Source: Hyphomicrobiales bacterium (lineage in GTDB: Bacteria > Pseudomonadota > Alphaproteobacteria > Rhizobiales > Beijerinckiaceae). Taken from it: a stretch of DNA of 49,332 nt. The stretch is taken from positions 1-49,332 of the forward strand of contig JAGWTA010000017.1 in NCBI GenBank assembly GCA_028869185.1. Reading direction: 5' to 3'. The translations under genes and the position numbers were made by a program. Below are positions 47,221 through 49,332 of the stretch, one piece after another; positions within the stretch are counted from its first letter, which is position 1; each line of letters starts with the position of its first letter. The notes under the pieces were generated by a model. The model did no database searches. It saw only the letters and a program-made list of their open reading frames with translations, and was not told the DNA's origin.

Positions 47221-47578
47221 TCGCCGCGATTTGCGTCCGCGTTGGCCCGATTTTGGAGTCGCCTTGTTAACCATTGGCGACGGCTGGCTTGCGCTCAGAC
47301 GCTGTTAGTCTTTGATTTTCACATATTTCTGTGATATACACTTTATTAACAGTCGAACAAACCGTGTTCAAATTCGTAAAGGATTGTACGCCCCGCCAAC
47401 CATGCACCGGATGGCGGAGACGTGGTTTTTTGCCCGGCTTTCAGCCGCATTCCTGACCTGAATTCGCCCGACTTGTTCGAGACCGTTCCATTTCGGTGGT
47501 TCGGCGCCCATATCATGGCGGACCGCGTTTTTGGTCCGCCGCCGGTCCGTGTCCGGCCCAACCAGGAGTGCGCTGCGT
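47221..47578 (+). promoter_or_regulatory. fdxA-carD intergenic region with AT-rich patch and leader hairpin
   Basis: This 358-base gap contains no supported gene. An AT-rich stretch (about 47305-47390) likely holds the carD promoter; within it TCACA-TATTTC-TGTGA (47319-47334) can form a small hairpin. Closer to carD is a perfect 8-bp inverted repeat, GGCGGACC (47517-47524) and GGTCCGCC (47533-47540), with loop GCGTTTTT, ending 38 bases before the ATG. A ribosome-binding site (AGGAG) lies at about 47563. Confidence 0.45.
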
Positions 47579-49027
47579 ATGGCGACGAAGAAGAGCAAGG
47601 CAAAAGGCGCCAAGTCGGCCGGCAAGGCCAAGGCGACCAGCAAGGCCAAGTCCGCCAAGACGACCGAAAAGCTGAAAGCGGCGACGCGCGCCAAAACCGT
47701 CAGCAAGAGCGCGGCCAAGGCGCCGACGAAAGCTGCAACGGCGCCTGTGAAGAGCGCCGCCAAGGCGCCCGCGACTGCAGCCAAGGCGCAGGCCAAGGCC
47801 GCCGGGCCGAAGACCTCCTCCAAGACAGTTTCTCCCAAGACCGTTTCTTCCAAGGCAGCGGCGTCCAAGACCGTCGCGTCCAAGACGGCCGTCAAGGCCA
47901 AGGACGCGAAGACTGGCAAGGATGCCGCCAAGGACAAGGCGGCGCGAGAAAAGGCCGCCAAGGCCGCCGCTGCGAAGGCGGCCGCCGCGTCCAAGGCGCG
48001 CCAGCCTTTGAAGGTCGCCGCGCCCGCCAAAGCCAAGGCTGCGCCCGCCAAGGCCGCCGCCAAGGCTGTCGTGACGCCGAAATCCGACAAGAAGGTCGAG
48101 GCTCATCCCGTCAAGACGCCGGCGAAGGCCGAGGCTGCGCCCGCCAAGGCGCCGACGGCCAAGGCGGCTCCCGCGAGCGCGCCGAAGACGCCCGCGCCCG
48201 CCGCCAAGGCTGCGCCGCAGACAGCGAAAGCCGGGGCCGAGGCGCCCAGGCCCGTCGAGGCCAAGGCCGCTCCGGCCAAGCCTGCGGCCGCCGCCAAACC
48301 GGTCGCTCCGCAAGCTGCCGCGCCTGCGGCGCCCGCGCCCCAGGCCGCCCAGCAGCCCGCCGCCCATCAGCCCGCAAAACCGCCGTTCCAGCGGCCGTTC
48401 GGCGGTCGTCCGGGTCTGCCGGGCCATATCGTGCGCCCGACCGCCAAGCCCGGCGCGCCGCGCCCCTCGTTCAAGGCCAATGAATTCATCGTCTATCCGG
48501 CGCATGGCGTCGGGCAGATCGTCGCCATCGAGGAGCAGGTCGTGGCCGGCTTCCGGCTCGAATTGTTCGTCATCTCCTTCGTGAAGGACAAGATGATCCT
48601 CAAGGTGCCGACGCCGAAGGTCGTGTCGGTCGGCATGCGCAAGCTCGCCGAAGCCGCCGTCGTCACCAAGGCGCTGGAAACGCTGACGGGGCGCGCGCGC
48701 ATCAAGCGCACCATGTGGTCGCGCCGCGCGCAGGAATACGAGGCCAAGATCAATTCCGGCGATCTCGTCGCGATCGCGGAAGTCGTGCGCGACCTCTATC
48801 GTTCCGACGCGCAGCCCGAGCAGTCCTACTCCGAGCGTCAGCTCTACGAGGCGGCGCTCGACCGCATGGCGCGCGAACTCGCCGCCGTCCGCAAGCTTAC
48901 CGATCAGGAATCCCTGAAGCTGATCGAGCAGCAATTGCAGAAGGGTCCGCGCCGCGGCGCCAAGCCGGAAACGGAAGCGGCCGCTGGCGAGGATGCCGGC
49001 GAGGGCGATGTCGAGGAAGCTGCGTAA
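47579..49027 (+). CDS. carD: CarD-family regulator with long basic N-terminal extension
   Basis: CarD proteins bind RNA polymerase beta through an N-terminal Tudor-like domain and DNA through a helical C-domain to stabilise open promoters. Here the conserved CarD part is residues about 297-458 of 482 (FKANEFIVYPAHGVGQIVAI, LKVPTPKVVSVGMRKL and WSRRAQEYEAKINSGDL). Before it lie about 296 low-complexity residues: Lys/Ala/Ser/Thr-rich to about 140, then Lys/Ala/Pro-rich, much like eukaryotic histone H1 tails. The last about 19 residues are acidic. ATG 47579 follows an AGGAG site and fits the Lys-rich start MATKKSKAKGAKS. CarD homologues are usually about 160-200 residues. Confidence 0.88.
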   Translation: MATKKSKAKGAKSAGKAKATSKAKSAKTTEKLKAATRAKTVSKSAAKAPTKAATAPVKSAAKAPATAAKAQAKAAGPKTSSKTVSPKTVSSKAAASKTVASKTAVKAKDAKTGKDAAKDKAAREKAAKAAAAKAAAASKARQPLKVAAPAKAKAAPAKAAAKAVVTPKSDKKVEAHPVKTPAKAEAAPAKAPTAKAAPASAPKTPAPAAKAAPQTAKAGAEAPRPVEAKAAPAKPAAAAKPVAPQAAAPAAPAPQAAQQPAAHQPAKPPFQRPFGGRPGLPGHIVRPTAKPGAPRPSFKANEFIVYPAHGVGQIVAIEEQVVAGFRLELFVISFVKDKMILKVPTPKVVSVGMRKLAEAAVVTKALETLTGRARIKRTMWSRRAQEYEAKINSGDLVAIAEVVRDLYRSDAQPEQSYSERQLYEAALDRMARELAAVRKLTDQESLKLIEQQLQKGPRRGAKPETEAAAGEDAGEGDVEEAA

Positions 49028-49060
49028 ACGCTCTCCTTCGTCAAAATCGAAAATGCGAAA

Positions 49061-49086
49061 AGCCCGGCCTGCGCGCCGGGCTTTTT
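49061..49086 (+). terminator. Rho-independent terminator of carD
   Basis: AGCCCGGC (49061-49068) pairs with GCCGGGCT (49075-49082) around loop CTGCGC, followed by TTTTT to 49086. It lies 34 bases after the carD stop. Confidence 0.93.
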
Positions 49087-49180
49087 GTTTGCGCGTGTTC
49101 CGTTGATGTGTTGGAGAATATATGACCCAGTCATTCAAGGCGGTTTATACGGCGCGTTTTGTGGGTGCCGCTATGTAATG

Positions 49181-49228
49181 CATGGTTCGAGACGCGCTAC
49201 GCGCTCCTCACCAAGAAGGGACTGATGC
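49181..49228. repeat. Second interspersed repeat family, partly palindromic
   Basis: The stretch CATGGTTCGAGACGCGCTAC followed by GCGCTCCTCACCAAGAAGGG resembles the widespread Hyphomicrobiales intergenic repeat (GGTTCGAGACGCGC, then GCTCCTCACCATGAGG), from memory of that family. GAGACGCG and CGCGCTC form an imperfect hairpin. It lies in the final non-coding 246 bases of the window (49087-49332), where I see no supported gene. Confidence 0.55.
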
Positions 49229-49332
49229 GCAGACAGATAAGCCGCATCATTGAAACCCATTCATTCTTTGCACGGGCGGAGCGGAGCGCGAAAGAAAATC
49301 GAAGTCAAGGACGCGCCGCAGGCGCGCCGCCT

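Noticed and set aside
47319-47334. TCACA-N6-TGTGA as a CRP site
   Set aside because: The half-sites are in the reverse order to the CRP/FNR consensus (TGTGA-N6-TCACA), so it is only a small hairpin.
47513-49138. 541-codon minus-strand frame rich in Gly/Leu/Arg
   Set aside because: It is the reverse complement of the Lys/Ala/Pro-rich carD coding repeats and matches no family I recognise.
49184-49205. GGTTCGAGAC as a tRNA T-arm
   Set aside because: No acceptor, D or anticodon stems can be built around it; it belongs to an interspersed repeat.

Overview
The window reads as ordinary chromosome of a GC-rich alphaproteobacterium, most likely a Hyphomicrobiales (Rhizobiales) member of the Beijerinckiaceae/Methylocystaceae/Bradyrhizobiaceae type. 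The grounds are the mdh-sucCDAB-lpd order, the mtaB-dapF and tsaD-gpsA-EVE neighbourhoods, a DUF1236 protein, and two intergenic palindromic repeat families of the kind common in that order (one containing GTCATTGCGAGCG, one containing GGTTCGAGACGCGC). The family-level placement is inference. No tRNA, rRNA, CRISPR array, transposase, integrase or phage gene was seen. Genes are densely packed, and many pairs overlap by 4 bases (ATGA or GTGA).

Layout. 1-1.2 kb: end of the F1 ATP synthase operon (atpD 3' part, atpC, strong terminator). 1.25-3.4 kb: palindromic repeat, acyl-CoA synthetase and a convergent glycine-zipper lipoprotein. 3.5-6.6 kb: mtaB-dapF on minus, a divergent secreted GyrI-like protein, and rpmF. 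6.7-10.9 kb: mtgA divergent from ispA, then an AhpD-fold protein, an MBL-fold hydrolase and a TetR regulator. 10.9-14.7 kb: zur-ispG on minus, divergent from bdhA-patatin. 14.7-21.2 kb: a plus-strand run of a PH-like membrane protein, an orphan chemoreceptor, a methyltransferase, a 76-aa protein, trmO, and an overlapping TerB-SDR-glutamine amidotransferase operon. 21.2-27.5 kb: minus-strand CAP lipoprotein, DUF3772-MscS channel and epmB-epmA, divergent from efp, followed by a DUF1236 protein. 27.6-34.1 kb: hemC-hemD on minus, divergent from tsaD-PLD-gpsA-EVE-zapE-tetR. 34.3-43.4 kb: the TCA block mdh-sucC-sucD-sucA-sucB-lpd. 43.5-49.0 kb: lptM-lysA, a FemAB/CelD-like acyltransferase, an Hsp15-like S4 protein, fdxA and a CarD regulator with a very long basic N-terminus.

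How the genes work together. The TCA block encodes malate dehydrogenase, both succinyl-CoA synthetase subunits and all three subunits of the 2-oxoglutarate dehydrogenase complex. dapF and lysA are the last two steps of DAP/lysine synthesis but lie 39 kb apart. ispG and ispA supply isoprenoids, and mtgA polymerises lipid II glycan strands. Two translation-quality themes recur: a complete EF-P/EpmA/EpmB module, and three enzymes acting at t6A37 of tRNA (TsaD, MtaB, TrmO).

No wholly new multi-gene system is evident. The best leads are the roughly 296-residue histone-H1-like extension on CarD, a leader upstream of mdh with mutually exclusive hairpins that can cover its ribosome-binding site, palindromic repeats placed at two junctions inside the TCA block, and an exported form of a GyrI-like ligand-binding domain.
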